A stretch of 64,000 nt of DNA from Glycine soja (Eukaryota; Streptophyta; Magnoliopsida; Fabales; Fabaceae): contig NC_041021.1 in NCBI RefSeq assembly GCF_004193775.1, positions 16,970,934 through 17,034,933 on the forward strand, written 5' to 3'. Position numbers and translations under genes: made by a program. This document shows, piece by piece, positions 63,226-64,000 of the stretch; position 1 is the first letter of the stretch; the number at the start of each line of letters is the position of its first letter. The notes under the pieces are model-generated. The model saw only the letters and a program-made list of their open reading frames with translations. It was not told the origin of the DNA and did no database searches.

Positions 63226-64000
63226 ACCCCGGCCAGCCAATAATACGACTCCTAGCACGAGCTATGACAATCCGCGATGCCCCCCGAGAGACCAGTTCTC
63301 TCCTATTCCCATGGCGTATTTTGAGTTATGGCCCTCATTATTGGAAAACCATTTGGTGGTGGCCATACCCGGAAAGGTCTTCCAGCCACCGTACCCCAAG
63401 TGGTACAACTCAAATGCCATGTGCACCTTCGGGGTAAAGTCGGGGAAGTTGTTGGTTTTTATCGTGAGCCAGAAAGGGATAGAGATAGATCCCGAGAAAG
63501 TGAAGGCCATTCTTGAAATGCTAGAGCCACGCACGGAGAAGCAGGTTCGAGGTTTCCTGGGTAGGTTGAATTACATCATGAGATTTATCTCACAACTCAC
63601 CCCTACCTGTGAGCCCATCTTCAAACTCTTGCGTAAAAACCAGGCGGTCCAGTGGAATAGTGACTGCCAAGAGGCCTTCGAAAAAATCCAACAGAGCCTC
63701 ACGAATCCCCCGGTGCTCATGCCGCCTATAACAAGAAGACCTCTTTTCCTTTACATGACTGTGTTAGACGAGTCTATGGGGTGCGTGTTGGGTCAGCACG
63801 ATGACTCTGGGAAGAAGGAACAAGCCATTTACTATTTAAGCAAGAAATTTACCGCCTGTGAGAAGAAATACTCAATGTTGGAAAGGATGTGTTGCGCCTT
63901 GGTATGGGCATCACATCATCTTAGGCAGTACATGCTCAGTCATACCACTTGGCTTATTTCCAAAATGGATCCCGTGAAATACATCTTTGAGAAACCGACC
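63226..64000 (+). pseudogene. Ogre gag C-terminus fused in frame to RT-RNase H
   Basis: Gag resumes after the solo LTR; the frame is clear from about 63318 (ELWPSLLENHLVVAIPGKVF). Near 63424 it passes without a frame break into the RT end (CTFGVKSGKLLVFIVSQKG), then the RT-RNase H link (RGFLGRLNYIMRFISQL) and RNase H. Likely catalytic positions are seen in LDESMGCVL, SMLERMC and KMDPVKY. No stop is present up to 64000. The gag HC motif, protease and the RT active site are deleted, so the fused protein could not prime reverse transcription. Confidence 0.85.

Larger units (their letters stand above)
54147..64000 (+). mobile_element. Ogre (GmOgre-like) element, 5' part, deletion derivative
   Basis: LTR, primer site, leader hairpin, ORF1, gag, and part of RT-RNase H, open to the window edge. 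It is inserted in the Tekay RNase H after ATAAT (54142-54146); the other duplication copy is outside the window. A 3.9-kb solo LTR splits gag. A deletion joins the gag C-terminus to the RT C-terminal part. Because it keeps pol sequence it belongs to, or derives from, the autonomous partner of the pol-less element. Confidence 0.88.

Overview
This window looks like soybean (Glycine) pericentromeric heterochromatin. It is built almost entirely from nested LTR retrotransposons of families known from that genus: an Athila/Calypso-type Ty3/gypsy element, Ogre-type Ty3/gypsy elements (GmOgre and a pol-less, SNARE-like partner), SIRE/Maximus-type Ty1/copia elements, and Tekay/Del chromoviruses. I see no intact host gene. 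The only candidate host-derived coding sequence is a broken NAM-associated fragment near 49.9-50.4 kb. Family names rest on reading protein motifs, primer sites and LTR ends by eye, not on a database search.

Layout. 1-1740: Ogre-type LTR on the minus strand, cut by the window edge, inside the post-pol ORF of a decayed minus-strand copia element (1741-~6950). 6951-46812: an Athila composite. An Athila tail is followed by a complete LTR, gag, pol remnants, a motif-rich spacer, a third ORF and a truncated second LTR. Four insertions interrupt it, directly or at one remove: an 18.5-kb pol-less Ogre-type element in gag (9849-28379, TSD CAGAT) that itself holds a minus-strand copia solo LTR (17472-18412); a 9-kb copia element in pol (30392-39368, TSD AAATT) that itself holds an Ogre solo LTR (35792-37406); and a minus-strand copia solo LTR in the third ORF (41440-43059, TSD CTACA). 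46813-50430: fragments of a minus-strand Athila-like element, a probable copia LTR and the NAM-like pseudogene. 50431-54146: decayed minus-strand Tekay chromovirus holding an Athila fragment. 54147-64000: a second Ogre element with LTR, ORF1 and gag, interrupted by a 3.9-kb solo LTR (59353-63220, TSD GCCAC). It then continues into an open gag-RNase H fusion that runs off the edge.

How the parts relate. The pol-less Ogre element keeps LTRs, primer site, ORF1 and gag remnants but has no protease, reverse transcriptase or integrase. It would need enzymes from an Ogre such as the one at the right. Its 9.7-kb 3' half is a series of tandem arrays: a 24-bp hairpin minisatellite, a 188-bp splice-signal duplication, 71-bp and ~44-bp repeats, and a 128-bp array with multi-unit duplications.

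The strongest signal not explained by gene content is an architecture of paired palindromes (core TAATCGATTA). They are spaced 20 or 21 bp and occur in copia LTRs, in the copia pol-ORF3 spacer, and in a probable gypsy chromovirus LTR. A second paired motif (CTAAGC) is shared by Athila and Tekay. Ogre LTRs and leaders carry several candidate RNA hairpins whose arms change together between copies.
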